Source: Tuctoria greenei (Eukaryota; Streptophyta; Magnoliopsida; Poales; Poaceae). From it: a stretch of 64,000 nucleotides of DNA. Each line of letters opens with the position of its first letter. The first letter of the stretch is position 1. The position numbers and the translations under genes are program-made. Below are positions 11,540-22,794 of this stretch, piece by piece. The stretch is from contig JAYESD010000001.1 of NCBI GenBank assembly GCA_036927565.1, positions 17,236,001-17,300,000 of the forward strand, given 5' to 3'. Under the pieces are notes generated by a model, which worked only from the letters and a program-made list of their open reading frames with translations, did not search any database and was not told the origin of the DNA.

Positions 11540-12030
11540 GGACTGGACTAGTCCGATCACAACCAGACTAGTCCGACAACCTTTTTGCACCAGATCGACA
11601 AGTCCGATATCTGTCAGACTAGTCCGATATTCTTCTGACTAGAATCGGACTAGTCCTCCCTAGTACGGACTAGTCCTCAAAACACTTCACAAGTCACACA
11701 AAATCGGACAAGTCCGATCATAACCGGACTAGTCTGATATTCCTTCTGATCCATATCGGACAAGTCCGATATTTGCACGGACTAGTCCGAAAAACCCTCT
11801 GATCTACATCGGACAAGTCCTCCAAGTGCGGAATTGTCATCTAACTCACTTATGGTTTCACATGTCCGGACAGGTCCGATGGATATTGGACTAGTCCGAA
11901 GATTTCCAGTAGCGAAATTGGACAAGTCTGTTTTCAGCCGAACTAGTCCGATATTTCGGGGTACTTAGGGTTTGGTAAACACAGCACATCGGACTAGTCC
12001 GGTGACCACCACGGACTAGTCCGAACTTTC
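11540..12030. promoter_or_regulatory. Palindrome array in Copia A U3
   Basis: About 17 motifs lie in 490 bp. The consensus alternates between the perfect palindrome CGGACTAGTCCG and the variant CGGACAAGTCCG, with spacers of roughly 15-35 bp, and stops about 30 bp before the TATA box. Published work on Sireviruses describes clustered palindromic CGG...CCG motifs in LTRs; this array fits that description. It is conserved in all three LTR copies in the window. Confidence 0.85.
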
Positions 12031-12060
12031 TGAACCCTAACGGTCACTTTTAGAAACCCC

Positions 12061-12070
12061 ATATAAATAG
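12061..12070 (+). promoter_or_regulatory. TATA box of Copia A 5' LTR
   Basis: ATATAAATAG follows the palindrome array and is conserved at 21244-21253 and 63535-63544. It is the likely core promoter of the element. Confidence 0.85.
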
Positions 12071-12841
12071 AGGTGCACGGCCTTCTTTTGAACTCTCTCG
12101 AACCCTAGCGCTGTCACACCTCCCAAGAGCCTCAAAAACTACATCTCTCCACGAAATTAAGTGCAACAACGATCAATCCTTTGAGGATTCACTCTAGATC
12201 ATTGGAGAGACACTTGGAACATCACATTGACCTCTTAGTTTGATTCTCTAACACACTCCTGCGTTTTAATTGTAATCTTTTGAGTGTGTTTTCAGTGGAA
12301 ATTTGTGTTGTAATCTAAGGGAACTCTCAACGTGTGAGAAGGCCCCTTGAATTCGTTATTCACCCCTTTGTGATTAGTGGAAGAGGATTGGCCTTCGTGG
12401 CGATCCGACGGGGGTAGGGTTGGAGAAGACCCGGTCCTTTTGTGGACTCCTCAACGTGGATGTAAGTTGCCTTTTGTGGTAGCCGAACCACGGGATAAAA
12501 CCTTGTGTCTTGTTTTTGGTGTTCATCATTCTAATTCATCAATATAATCTAGGGTTTCATAATCATTACTCATCTTACGTTGGATTGTTAAACATAAGAT
12601 TTAATTGTGATATAATCTGGAATATACTTTGAAACCTTTATTTGGTTCTATTTTTCCGCTGCACACATAAAAGAATCAATCTAATCGATCTAGCTTAATC
12701 AACTTAGTCCGTGAACACCGGACTAGTCCGCACTTTACCGGACTAGTCCGATATCTCTGGTATTAAGCTTGTTGTTGAGTGTTGCAGGATCCGACAATTT
12801 TCGAAAAGGCCTATTCACACCCCTCTAGGCCCACATTCAAT

Positions 12842-12853
12842 TGGTATCAGAGC
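12842..12853 (+). other. Primer binding site of Copia A
   Basis: TGGTATCAGAGC lies two bases after the LTR end. This is the initiator tRNA-Met complement used by most plant Copia elements and sets the element orientation as plus. Confidence 0.95.
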
Positions 12854-12892
12854 AAGGTTCTTCAAGAAAGAGTCTAATCACTCAAAGAGATC

Positions 12893-14124
12893 ATGTCGGA
12901 GATGAAGGACATCCACAAAATCAACAACCAAGAAGAGGTTAACAATGACAAGACTCAAAAAGTGGAAAAGTACCTCGAAGCCATTCAATACTTCGAGGAC
13001 GACGATGAGGAGACACTGGAGCTAAAGGCGCTCCTTAGAAAGAATGCACTTTCCAAAGGGAAAGTGAAAGTTGAAGAGAAGAAGAAGGGGAGTAGTCACA
13101 CCGAATACTCCCAATATCCTTTTAACTATGATCGTATAATTCCAATAACAACCATTACTTATCTATCCCACTTGGAAAAGCCCCACACTTCGATGGAAGT
13201 GATTACTCAATGTGGAGGCAGAATATGAAAATGCATTTGATTTCCCTCAACCCAAGTCTATGGCATGTTGTATGCACAGGCATAGATATTCCGGACGACG
13301 ACGAAGAGCTCACCCCAAGCCAAGAGCAGACCATTCATAGAAATGCACAAGCCGCAGCTGTAATCACCTCCTCACTCAGTCGGGACGAGTTCACCAAGGT
13401 GGATGGACTCAAAATTGCTAAGGAGATATGGGATACACTACAAACTGCACATGAAGGTGACCGACATGTGCGTGAAGCAAAGATTGAGATGATCGAAGGC
13501 GAACAAGGAAGATTCGCAATTGAGGAAGACGAGTCACCCCAAGATATGTACAATCGATTGAAAACACTTGTCAACAAAGTTTGATCATACGGGAGCAAGA
13601 AGTGAATGACCACGAGGTGGTAAAGCTCATCCTTAGAGCTTTTATGCCTCGCAATGTCACGCTATGCTCCATGATTAGAGAAAGCCCCGGATACAAAAGG
13701 ATGACTCCGGATGAATTGCTTGGAAAAATCATCAACTTTGAGATGATGGAAATACAAGCAAAGCATGTCAAGGAAATTGCCGATCTCACCTCGGCTAAGA
13801 AGAAAGGAGTTGCTCTAAAGTCCACCCTCAAGCCTCTATCCAAAGAAGCAAGGGAAGCACAACTACAGGAAGACAGTGACGACAGAAGCAGTGAGCTAGA
13901 TGAAGAGGACATGATATTGTTCATGAAAAAGTTCAAGAGAATAATGAAGAAAAGACAAGGAACAAAATCAAGTGAGGGAAAGTACAAGGAAAGAACGAAA
14001 CCGAAGTTGAGGTGGGCATGCTACAATTGTGGTGAGTATAACCACTTTATAGTTGATTGACCATTTGAGTAGAACAAGAAGAAGACCTAAGAAATTCTTC
14101 AAGAAGAAGAAGCAAGCCGAATAA
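12893..14124 (+). pseudogene. gag: Copia A gag (degenerate)
   Basis: From ATG 12893 the gag reading passes through three frames. The segment HFDGSDYSMWRQNM (about 13178-13222) is the capsid start typical of Copia gag (DUF4219/UBN2 type), followed by EIWDTLQTAHEGDRHVREAK and DHEVVKLILRAFMP (13609-13650). A zinc knuckle CYNCGEYNHFIVD is broken: the last cysteine position is TGA near 14058, and another stop follows soon after. There are frame changes between 13100 and 13180 and at about 13600. The protein would package element RNA, but as written it cannot be made intact. Confidence 0.85.
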
Positions 14125-14604
14125 GTGCACATTGGGAAGGAGTGGGACTCAAACGATGAGTCTTCATCATCCGAAGAAGAAGAGATGGCTAGCGTAGCCA
14201 TCGAGAGCACGTCCAAGAAATCTACACTCTTCCCCACACTCGGCGCAAGGAAGGGAAATGGCACTTGCCTTATGGCAAAGGAAGGTAAACGCAAGGTCTA
14301 TTCCTCTGGTGGATCAAAATGGGTGCTAGACAGTGGCTGCACCAACCACATGACCGGAGAAAGAAGAATATTCGTGGAATATGAAGAGATTGAGGACCCA
14401 AACGAAGGCATCTACTTTGGATATAATAGTCAAGGAAGGGTGCTCGGTACCGGTAAAATTGCAATATATTCTACACACACACTTTCTCATGTTTTACATG
14501 TTGAATCCTTAGATTATAACCTGCTGTCCATATCTCAGCTATGTGACAAAGGTTATAATTGCTTGTTCACTAACAAGGGTGTGACCGTCTCTAGGGGGGA
14601 GTGA
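14125..14604 (+). pseudogene. Copia A protease region
   Basis: The open frame has an acidic linker (SSSSEEEEM), then WVLDSGCTNHMTG at about 14320-14360. The DSG triad is the aspartic protease active site of Copia polyproteins, and the remaining fold motifs (LGTGKI, VLHVESLDYNLLSISQL) are intact. The frame ends at TGA 14602-14604, after which a different frame carries the integrase, so the polyprotein is split. The product would process the gag-pol precursor. Confidence 0.85.
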
Positions 14605-15676
14605 TGGTTCCATTGCATTCAAAGGTATGTTGAAGGGAAAGCTTTACCTCGTTGACTTCAACAAGGATAAAGCCGAACTTGACACATGCTTGATTGCAAA
14701 GACCAACATGGGTTGGCTGTGGCATAGACGGCTAGCGCATGTTGGTATGAGGAATCTTCAAAAACTCCTCAAGGGCGATCACATCTGCGGTTTGAAGGAT
14801 GTTGTTTTTAAGAAAGACAGGCCTTGTAGCGCGTGCCAAGCCGGGAAGCAAGTTGGAGCACCTCATCCCGCAAAGAACGTCATGACTACAACAAGACCGC
14901 TCAAACTACTTCACATGGACTTATTTGGTCCAATTGCTTACATAAGCATCGGCGGTAACAAATATGGTTTAGATATTATTGATGACTTTTCTCGCTTCAC
15001 ATGGGTTTTCTTTTTGCACGATAAGTTAGAAACACAAGGAACACTCAAGAAGTTCCTCAAGCGAGCTCAAAACGAATTCTCATCGACAATCAAGAGTATT
15101 CGAAGCGACAACGGCACGGAGTTCAAGAACACACAAGTGGAGGAGTACCTTGATGAAGAGGGTATCAAGCACGAATTTTGAGCACCATACTCGCCACAAC
15201 AAAACGGAGTTGCTGAAAGAAAGAACCGAACACTCATAGAGATGGCAAGAACAATGCTCGATGAGTACAAGACCTCAGATCGATTTTGGGCGGAAGCGAT
15301 TAACACCGCTTGCCACGCCGTAAATCGACTTTATCTTCATCGACTACTCAAGAAGACATCCTATGAGCTACTCACCGGTAACAAACCAAATATCTCATAT
15401 TTTCGAGTTTTCGGTTCTCCATGTTATATCTTGAACAAGAAGCTTAGGACTTCAAAGTTCGCTTCGAAGTCCGATGAAGGTTTCTTGCTTGGTTATGATT
15501 CGAACACTTACGCCTATCGTGATTTCAACAAGGCCTCCGGACATGTTGAAATAGCACGTGAAGTAGTGTTCGATGAGACTAATGGCTCCCAAAAGGAGCA
15601 AGTTGATCCATGTGAATTAGGTAAAGAAGAAGCTCCTTGTCAAGCATTGAAAAGAATGGCTCTAGGTGAAGTTTGA
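14605..15676 (+). pseudogene. Copia A integrase region
   Basis: GAG-pre-integrase and zinc-binding residues are visible (WHRRLAHVGMRNLQKLL near 14720, CSACQAGKQ near 14828). The catalytic DDE triad is present: HMDLFGP near 14915, SDNGTEF near 15105 and PQQNGVAERKN near 15196. A TGA at 15179-15181 interrupts the frame just before PYSPQQNG, and the same frame resumes to 15676. The C-terminal domain (YFRVFGSPCYI, GFLLGYDSN) is readable. The enzyme inserts cDNA into chromosomes; here it is inactivated by the stop. Confidence 0.9.
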
Positions 15677-17518
15677 CCACGAGCCACCTTCACACGTACA
15701 TGAGGAAGATGAACCACAAGAGGAGACCAAAGATCAAGGGGGAGCTTCAGCACAAGATCAACCACAAGAATACCAAGATGATCAACTAGTCAATGAAGGC
15801 AATAACTTAGGGGGAGAAGCAGATAATCATGAAGATACAGCTCCTCAAGTGCCACACCCAAGAGTACACCAATGCGTCCAAAGGGATCACCCAATGGACA
15901 ACATCATCGGTGACATCCAAAAGGGAGTAACCACTAGATCTCGCTTAGCTAACTTTTGTGAACACTATTCGTTTGTATCCTTTTTGGAACCACGCAGGGT
16001 TGAAGATGCATTGAAAGATCCGGACTGGGTGGTGACAATGCAAGAAGAATTGAACAACTTCAAGCGGAACGCGGTATGGGAACTTGTGGCAAGACCCAAT
16101 GCAAACATCGTCGGCACCAAATGGGTCTTCCGCAACAAACAAGATGAACACGGGGTGGTGACAAGGAACAAGGCACGACTTGTGGCCAAAGGTTATTCAC
16201 AAGTCGAAGGTTTGGATTTTGACGAGACTTTTGCTCCAGTAGCTAGGCTTGAATCAATTAGAATATTACTTGCATATGCTACTCACCATGATTTCAAGAT
16301 GTATCAAATGGATGTGAAAAGCGCCTTCCTCAATGGACCAATCAAGGAAGAGGTGTACGTGGAGCAACCACCTAGGTTTGAAGACGAAGAGTTCCCCAAC
16401 CACGTATTCAAATTGCGTAAGGCTCTCTACGGCCTCAAACAAGCTCCTTGAGCTTGGTATGAGTGTCTTAGAGATTTCTTAATTGAGAATGGTTTTCAAA
16501 TTTGCAAAGTAGACTATACTCTATTTACAAAGAATTTAGACAATGATCTTTTTATTTGTCAAATTTATGTTGATGATATAATCTTTGGGTCAACTAATCA
16601 ATTGTTTTGTGAGGAATTTAGCAAAATCATGACAGACAGGTTTGAAATGTCAATGATGGGAGAATTAAAGTACTTCTTGGAATTCCAAGTGCGGAAACAA
16701 AAGGAAGGGACATTCATAAGCCAAACCAAGTACACGCAGGACATACTTAAGAAGTTTGGCATGGACAAGGCAAAGCCCATAAAGACCCCCATGGCAACAA
16801 ATGGCCACTTGGATCTCAATGAAGATGGACCAAGCATCGACCAAAAGGTATATCGCTCCATGATTGGATCTCTACTCTATTTATGTGCATCTAGGCCAGA
16901 CATTATGTTGAGTGTATGTTTGTGTGCACAATTTCAAGCCAACCCTAAGGAATGCACTTGACAGGCGTAAAAAGGATCTTGAGATATTTAGTTCATACAC
17001 CCAACCTTGGTTTTTGGTACCCAAAAGGCTCAAAATTCAATCTCATTGGTTACTCCGATGCAGATTATGTCGGGTGCAAAGTAGATAGAAAAAGCACCTC
17101 CGGCACATGCCAATTCCTAGGGAGATCCTTAGCTTCTTGGTCCTCCAAGAGACAAAATTCCATTGCCTTATCCACAGCCGAAGCGGAGTATGTTGCAGCC
17201 GGGAGCTGTTGTGCACAACTCCTTTGGATGCGACAAACTCTAAGGGATTACAGTTACAATATGAACCGTATTCCACTCCTTTGTGACAACGAGAGTGCCA
17301 TTAAAATTGCCCACAATCCAGTTGAGCACTCTAGAACTAAACACATAGACATAAGACATCATTTTTTGAGAGACCATTCCATGAAAGGAGATATAGCCAT
17401 CTCACATGTCAATACTCAAAAACAATTGGCCGACATATTCACCAAGCCACTTGATGAAAAGCGCTTTTGCGAATTCCGAAATGAACTAAATATCCTCGAT
17501 GCTCGGAGTGTGGCTTGA
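15666..17518 (+). pseudogene. Copia A reverse transcriptase and RNase H
   Basis: RT landmarks are in order: RARLVAKGYSQVEGLDFDET (about 16165-16225), QMDVKSAFLNG (16308-16340), KLRKALYGLKQAP, and YVDD at 16566-16577. A TGA at 16449-16451 replaces the arginine found in the second copy (APRAW near 23548). The frame shifts at about 16953, after which RNase H motifs are intact: SDADYVG near 17055, STAEAEY near 17170 and CDNESA near 17283. The C-terminus at 17518 is normal for Copia. The linker before RT at 15666-15960 is acidic and glutamine-rich. Confidence 0.9.
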
Positions 17519-18502
17519 AAAGTTGCATACCTGTATGAATTCTTCAAAATATATTGATTGAATTGTGAAAATCAACTCTCTCTCAATTTTTCCCGAAAAA
17601 CTATGTCGATTACTAGATCTTGGTGAATTATGATCATTGCTTGATTGTTGTATGCTTACTGGTCATATTCATCAAGATCATTTGATTTAATTTGTCTCTC
17701 TATTCTCTATTTATGAACCTTCAAATATATATGAATGGGCTATGCAAATTTCTCCTGGTGACCACGGACTAGTCCATGGTTACCCCGACTAGTCCGCACA
17801 TGCAGACTAGTCCGCAGAGTGTTGGTTAGGCCGGACTAGTCCGATAACACCACGGACTAGTCCGATGTTGCTCTCTAGATGAGTTCGGACTAGTACGGTC
17901 ATCTCCGGACTTGTTCAATTTTTCGTGTCCATAACCCCAGTCGCCACCAAACCCTAATCCTTTCATCCTCCACTCTTGCTCATGCGTTCTCTCTCCTCTG
18001 CTCGATCTCCCAAGGCGATTTCTTGCTCCCTCCATCAAAAATCTCCGCATTTGGGCGGAAATCAAGCTTTCCCTCTTGAGGATTGAAGCTAGCGGACTTG
18101 TCCGGCCTTCAACACCCTCATCTCCAAGCTTCAATCGATTCCTTCGGTAATTTTCACCCGTACCCTAGAAATCTCGTTTTTCTTCATTATTGATCGAATA
18201 GTCTAGCATCCTTCACTATATACATGCCTCCTTTATGTATCACGTGTATGCTAGACTTATTGTGCATTAGGAATCAGCTTTTGTCAAATATCTAAGGTTT
18301 TTTAGGATAAACACCAGACTAGTCCAGTCCATGAACGGACAAGTCCGGTCCCCCTGGACTAGTCCGTGCCTGTGCACCGGACAAGTATGATGTTTCCGAA
18401 CTCAAAACCTAACTCTTCAATTCCTCAACACAATTCCTTGCTATCCTTTCATACCTATGCCTTGTATCATTCATTATCATTCCTTAAACTCATTCTCAAG
18501 TC
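17519..18502 (+). other. Long noncoding spacer between pol and ORF3 of Copia A
   Basis: No ORF is supported on either strand. The spacer contains two clusters of the LTR palindrome motif (17760-17910 and 18305-18390), separated by pyrimidine-rich leader-like sequence. Such a spacer is unusual for Copia elements with only gag-pol and suggests ORF3 may have its own expression signals. Confidence 0.6.
17760..17910. promoter_or_regulatory. Internal palindrome cluster of Copia A
   Basis: ACGGACTAGTCCAT, CGACTAGTCCGC, AGACTAGTCCGC, CCGGACTAGTCCGA, ACGGACTAGTCCGA and weaker copies occur within 150 bp. They match the U3 motifs but lie in the body of the element, well away from either LTR. A smaller second cluster is at 18305-18390. 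Confidence 0.8.
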
Positions 18503-20003
18503 ATGTCGAGCTCAAACAATGAGGTTTCAGATTTTGAGGCCGAGATGGACCACGAGGTGGCACCTCGGATCTCAACGAGTCTTGGCAAGAAGCGCCAAGA
18601 GCGACCTACCGAGCCAGCTCCGTCTCCTCCACAAGTTCGGAGGAAAGTGCTAGCGAAGAAGCCGGCCTCCAAGGTGCCAGTTTCTAGGGCTACCGCCAGC
18701 AGTGGCCCTAGCTCGGCAAGTGCCCGCCTAGCCAAAGGCAAGGGCAAGGGGATAGTGACGGGTCCAGTTGGACCATAGAAGCATCGATTGGTATGGCCGA
18801 CCGAAGCAAGCAGCTGATGGAATATTCTAGTGCAACTTCCATGCTGATTTCTACAGATCGGTGTATCTACCGATGAAGACACCAGTGGTGCGCAGTCAGT
18901 GGATCGACTGGGCACATCTTGAGAAGAAAAGATGCTCTGCTTTTGATGAAGTGATTGCAGCAGCTGAAAGACAAGGCTTGAAGGACCTCTTTGCCTTCAA
19001 GTACAATTGGAATGATGAAGTGGTGGCTCAGTTCTATGCCACCTGCCACTTTGCAAGCGATGAAGAGGAAAGAGTGACTTGGATGACTCATGGATCCAAG
19101 TACACTATCACATATGAACAATTTGCAAGGATGTTGCATCTTGACACCTCAAGCAATGACAATGTGATTATTCACAATGTTGGTGTCATAGAGAAGGAGA
19201 AGATGAAGTTTCTCTATGAGCCCAATTCAAAGTTCATCCCTCCTTCCACAAAGAACATGAAGTCATTCTTTGTGGTGCTAAACAAGGTCTTGAGGAAGAC
19301 CATTGCCCCTAAGGATGGGGATGCAGGGAGTGTACAAGGATACCTCCGAACCCTAATGAGGATCATAAGCAAGAACAGACAGTTTGATGTGTTTGACTAC
19401 ATATGGAACGATATGGTTAACATCTCCAGCACCCCCAATAGATCCTGTGGCTATGCTTCCTATCTAATGTTTATGATTGAGAAGGTCACAGTGATTGAAT
19501 TTGTCAAGGATGTGGAGCACACACCTCTGAGGCCTCAGAAGCCTCAACAAGTAAATGTCCAGGCTGCTCCCTCGTCGGCCTCCAGTCCCGAGGCACCGGC
19601 AAGAGCAAGCGAAGATGTCAGAGCTGCTCCAACTTCAAGGGCAGCCCCTCAGAGAGGATCAGCTAGTGGAATCCTCAAATACCTGGCTGCCATCTTCACC
19701 TCCTGCAAGAAGGCCGAAGTGAAGGCCCACAAGCTCAACATGAAAAGAAAGGAGGACATGAAGTACATCAAGGCAAATGTGAAGCAAATTTGCCAGAAGC
19801 TGGAGATCGACCCCATTGGATCTCCAGTGATCTCTGAGGACTCCAACCCGGACTACACTGAGCTCGGGCCCTTGACCCCATCCGAGCTTGCCTACTTTGG
19901 CGTTGGGGGCTCGAGCGTCTCCGCCCCTCCTCCTTCTCCTCCTCATCAAGCTGAAGATGAAGAAGACGAAGACGATGATGAGAGGACCGATAGTGAAGAG
20001 TGA
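18503..20003 (+). pseudogene. Copia A third ORF (accessory, plant transposon-protein type)
   Basis: The first part (18503-18778) starts MSSSNNEVSDFEAEMDHEV and is basic, proline- and alanine-rich. After a frame change it continues at about 18829-20003 with a globular segment containing FAFKYNWNDEVVAQFYATCH and VTWMTHGSKYTITYEQFARM, similar to the repetitive 'putative plant transposon protein' domain (PF20167 as I recall). A charged helical segment and an acidic tail (EDEEDEDDDERTDSEE) end it. No signal peptide or membrane segment is evident, so I would not call it envelope-like. An in-frame TAG near 18825 and the frame change show decay. Role unknown. Confidence 0.65.
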
Positions 20004-20041
20004 AGACCCTAGGACCTTCCTCTCCTTCTTTTTGGTGTCTT

Positions 20042-20057
20042 GATGCCAAAGGGGGAG
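20042..20057 (+). other. Upstream polypurine-tract-like element
   Basis: ATGCCAAAGGGGGAGA lies soon after the end of ORF3 and resembles a plus-strand primer. Sireviruses are reported to have additional tracts of this type upstream of the tract next to the LTR. Confidence 0.5.
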
Positions 20058-20448
20058 AGATTGAGAGGGAGTCTTAGCTTTAGCTGTAGGATGCGAGGAG
20101 AGAGCTCTTTTTATGCTTCTTGTCTATTTTTGAGTTTTGCAGTGTTTTAACTTTGTTCCTAAGTTAGTTATGGTTCTGTGATGCAATGTTTAATTAATTT
20201 GAGAAGTATTTGTTGAAATCTGTAATCTTGCTCCTGGAATGACATATATGCTTGGCTTTGGTTGATTAATGTAAATTATGTCATTCTCAATGTCTCAATA
20301 TACTTAGTTATGCATCCCACCATAAAGAATGCACATATGGATAATTCTTTCGCTGCTTGATGTATTTTTGACTCATATGTGCATACTTTATGAAAATCTC
20401 AATTTTTATCATATTTTGTGAAATCTCAATTGGTTGTCATCAATCACC

Positions 20449-20462
20449 AAAAAGAGGGAGAT
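20449..20462 (+). other. Polypurine tract next to 3' LTR of Copia A
   Basis: AAAAAGAGGGAGAT directly precedes the TG of the 3' LTR, the normal place for plus-strand primer generation. Confidence 0.85.
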
Positions 20463-22023
20463 TGAAAGTGCAACTAGGACTCTCTTGTGGGTTTTGGATG
20501 ATTTATGACAATCAATTGGGGTCCTAACCTATTTGTTGAGCTGAGTGCAGGCCTATGATAGGAAAATGAGCAAAATACCAAAAAAGAAGGAAGGATGAGG
20601 AGCAAAGTGGAGATGAGCTCAAGGAAGAAGAGTAATAGATTATTGTGTATGGAGTGTGTTAAGGAAACTCACCCCAAGAGCTCAATCACAATTAAACACA
20701 CACATTGCACAAAGTTACACAGGACCGGACTAGTCCGATCACAACCGGACTAGTCCGATAACCTTTCTGCACCAGATCGGACAAGTTTGATATCTATCGG
20801 ACTAGTTCGATATTTTTCTGGCTAGAATCGGACTAGTCCTTCCCAGTACGGACTAGTCCTCAAAACACTTCACAAGTCACACAAAATCGGACAAATTCGA
20901 TCATAACCGGACTAGTCCGATATTCTTTCTGATCCATATCGGACAAGTCTGATGTTTGCACGGACTAGTCCGAAAAACCCTCTGATCTACATCGTACAAG
21001 TCCTCCAAGTGCGGACTTGTCATCTAACTCACTTAGGGTTTCACATGTCCGGACAGGTCCGATGGATATCGGACTAGTCCGAAGATTTCCAGTAGCAAAA
21101 TCGGACAAGTCCGTTTTCAGCCAGACTAGTCCGATATTTCGGGGTACTTAGGGTTTGCTACACACAGCACACCGGACTAGTTCGGTGACCACCACGGACT
21201 AGTCCGAACTTTCTGAACCCTCACGGTCACTTTTAGAAACCCCATATAAATAGAGGTGCACGGTCTTCTTTTGAACTCTCTCGAACCCTAGCGCCAGCAC
21301 ACCTCCCAAGAGCCTCAAAAACTACATCTCTCCACAAAATTAAGTGCAACAATGATCAATCCTTTGAGGATTCACTCTAGATCATTGGAGAGACACTTGG
21401 AACATCACATTGAGCTCTTGGTTTGATTCTCTAACACACTCTTGCGTTTTAATTGTAATCTTTTGAGTGTGTTTTCAGTGGAAATTTGTGTTGTAATCTA
21501 AGGGAACTCTCAACGTGTGAGAAGGCCCCTTGAATTCGTTATTCACCCCATTGTGATTAGTGGAAGAGGATTGGCCTTCGTGGCGATCTGACGAGGGTAG
21601 GGTTGGAGAAGACCCGGTCCTTTTGTGGACTCCTCAACGTGGATGTAGGTTGCCTTTTGTGGTAGCCGAACCACGGGATAAAACCTTGTGTCTTGTTTTT
21701 GGTGTTCATCATTTTAATTCATCAATTTAATCTAGGGTTTCATAATCATTACTCATCTTATGTTGGATTGTTAAACATAAGATTTAGTTGTGATATAATC
21801 TAGAATATAACTGTGAAACCTTTATTTGGTTCTATTTTTTCACTGCACACATAAAAGAATCAAATTAATTGATCTAGCTTAATCAACTTAGTCCGTGAAC
21901 ACCGGACTAGTCCGCACTTTACCGGACTAGTCCGATATCTCTGGTATTAAGCTTGTTGTTGAGTGTTGCAGGATCCAACAATTTTCGAAAAGGCCTATTC
22001 ACCCACCTCTAGGCCCACATTCA
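20463..22023 (+). repeat. Copia A 3' LTR
   Basis: The 1561 bp LTR starts TGAAAGTGCA and ends CACATTCA. It keeps the palindrome array (20720-21210), the TATA box at 21244-21253 and the paired motifs near its end. It is followed directly by the target duplication. Confidence 0.95.
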
Positions 22024-22028
22024 TTCTT
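22024..22028. repeat. Target site duplication of Copia A (right)
   Basis: TTCTT matches 11277-11281 exactly, showing a simple integrase-mediated insertion of an intact element into Gypsy E. Confidence 0.9.
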
Positions 22029-22794
22029 GATCTTGATTAGCGCTCCATCCGAATACGAAACTTCGTGGACTACTTCTTAGTAGTACTGGGGGGGTGTCTT
22101 AGTCCACACTTTGACATTTGGCGTGCCAGGTAGGGGACGGCTCAATTTCATGATCTCCAAGATGGTGAACTCAGTCGCTGCTTTCAATAGACCAGCTGCA
22201 CAGGGTGTTGAAGGAAACCCATGCAATGTTCAGAAGTCGACTAATGTTGTTGTTCTGGTAGGCATCGTTCCACCACCACCGCCATCTGCTGCTATAGCCA
22301 ATGCTGGACAGGGGGATGGTGAATTCGTGTCGGTCACAACATTGACAAAAAACTCGAAGAACGCATTGAAAGCAGCGCGGATTCTACTTCAGCATCCTCC
22401 AGAGATGGGAGCTTCGCCCGATGCGTTAGTACAGTGGCGCGCTGATGTTGATCATATGGTTGCAGCTGCATCCACTGCGATCAACAACCAAGGTTTGCCC
22501 CATGCAGGGCAGGCACCTTCACATAACAGGACATTGTCTAGAAGTCTTGGTCCTGCGGTGTCGCGGCTCAAGAGACGTGCGCCCTCTCAGCATGCGATGT
22601 CACAGCCCTCCGGGGCTCGTCGTACTCAGACGGCATCCAAGGTCCTGACTCAGGACCTTCGGTCGGAGCTCGATCGCTGGTACATAGAGGCAAGATGGTC
22701 GTGTCAACATCGAGCGTCCTCATGAGAGGAGACTCGATCGAGAAAACCCTTCTCCTCTAAGAGTAGGAGGCGGTTGTTCAGCTCTCGCCATTCA
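22029..22794 (+). pseudogene. Gypsy E leader and N-terminal gag
   Basis: TTTGGCGTGCCAGGTAGGGG at 22117-22136 is the landmark found at the start of the internal region of Tat-type grass Gypsy elements. The ORF that follows (likely ATG at 22150) encodes a gag N-terminus with a proline run (VPPPPPSA) and a final DLRSELDRWYIE segment. In relatives this continues as an arginine-rich stretch; here that stretch is readable only after frame changes near 22700-22760, up to RRRLFSSRHS at about 22790. The host element is cut there. This gag belongs with LTR E on the far side of Copia A. Confidence 0.7.

Larger units (their letters stand above)
11282..12839 (+). repeat. Copia A 5' LTR (Sirevirus-like)
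   Basis: The 1558 bp LTR starts TGAAAGTGCA and ends CACATTCA. It aligns end to end with 20463-22023 and with the partial copy at 62756-64000. It holds the palindrome array, a TATA box at 12061-12070, and two further CGGACTAGTCCG copies near its 3' end (12717-12752). Sampled stretches of the two LTRs differ by a few percent by eye, so the insertion is not brand new. Confidence 0.95.

Noticed and set aside
11540..12030. Regular short palindromic repeats resembling a CRISPR array
   Set aside because: Repeats are only about 12 bp, vary in core, have spacers of uneven length, and lie in an LTR with TATA box and primer site of a plant retrotransposon.
18861..20003. ORF3 of Copia A as an envelope gene
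   Set aside because: No signal peptide, no transmembrane segment and no cleavage-site-like motif; the sequence matches a plant transposon-protein family instead.
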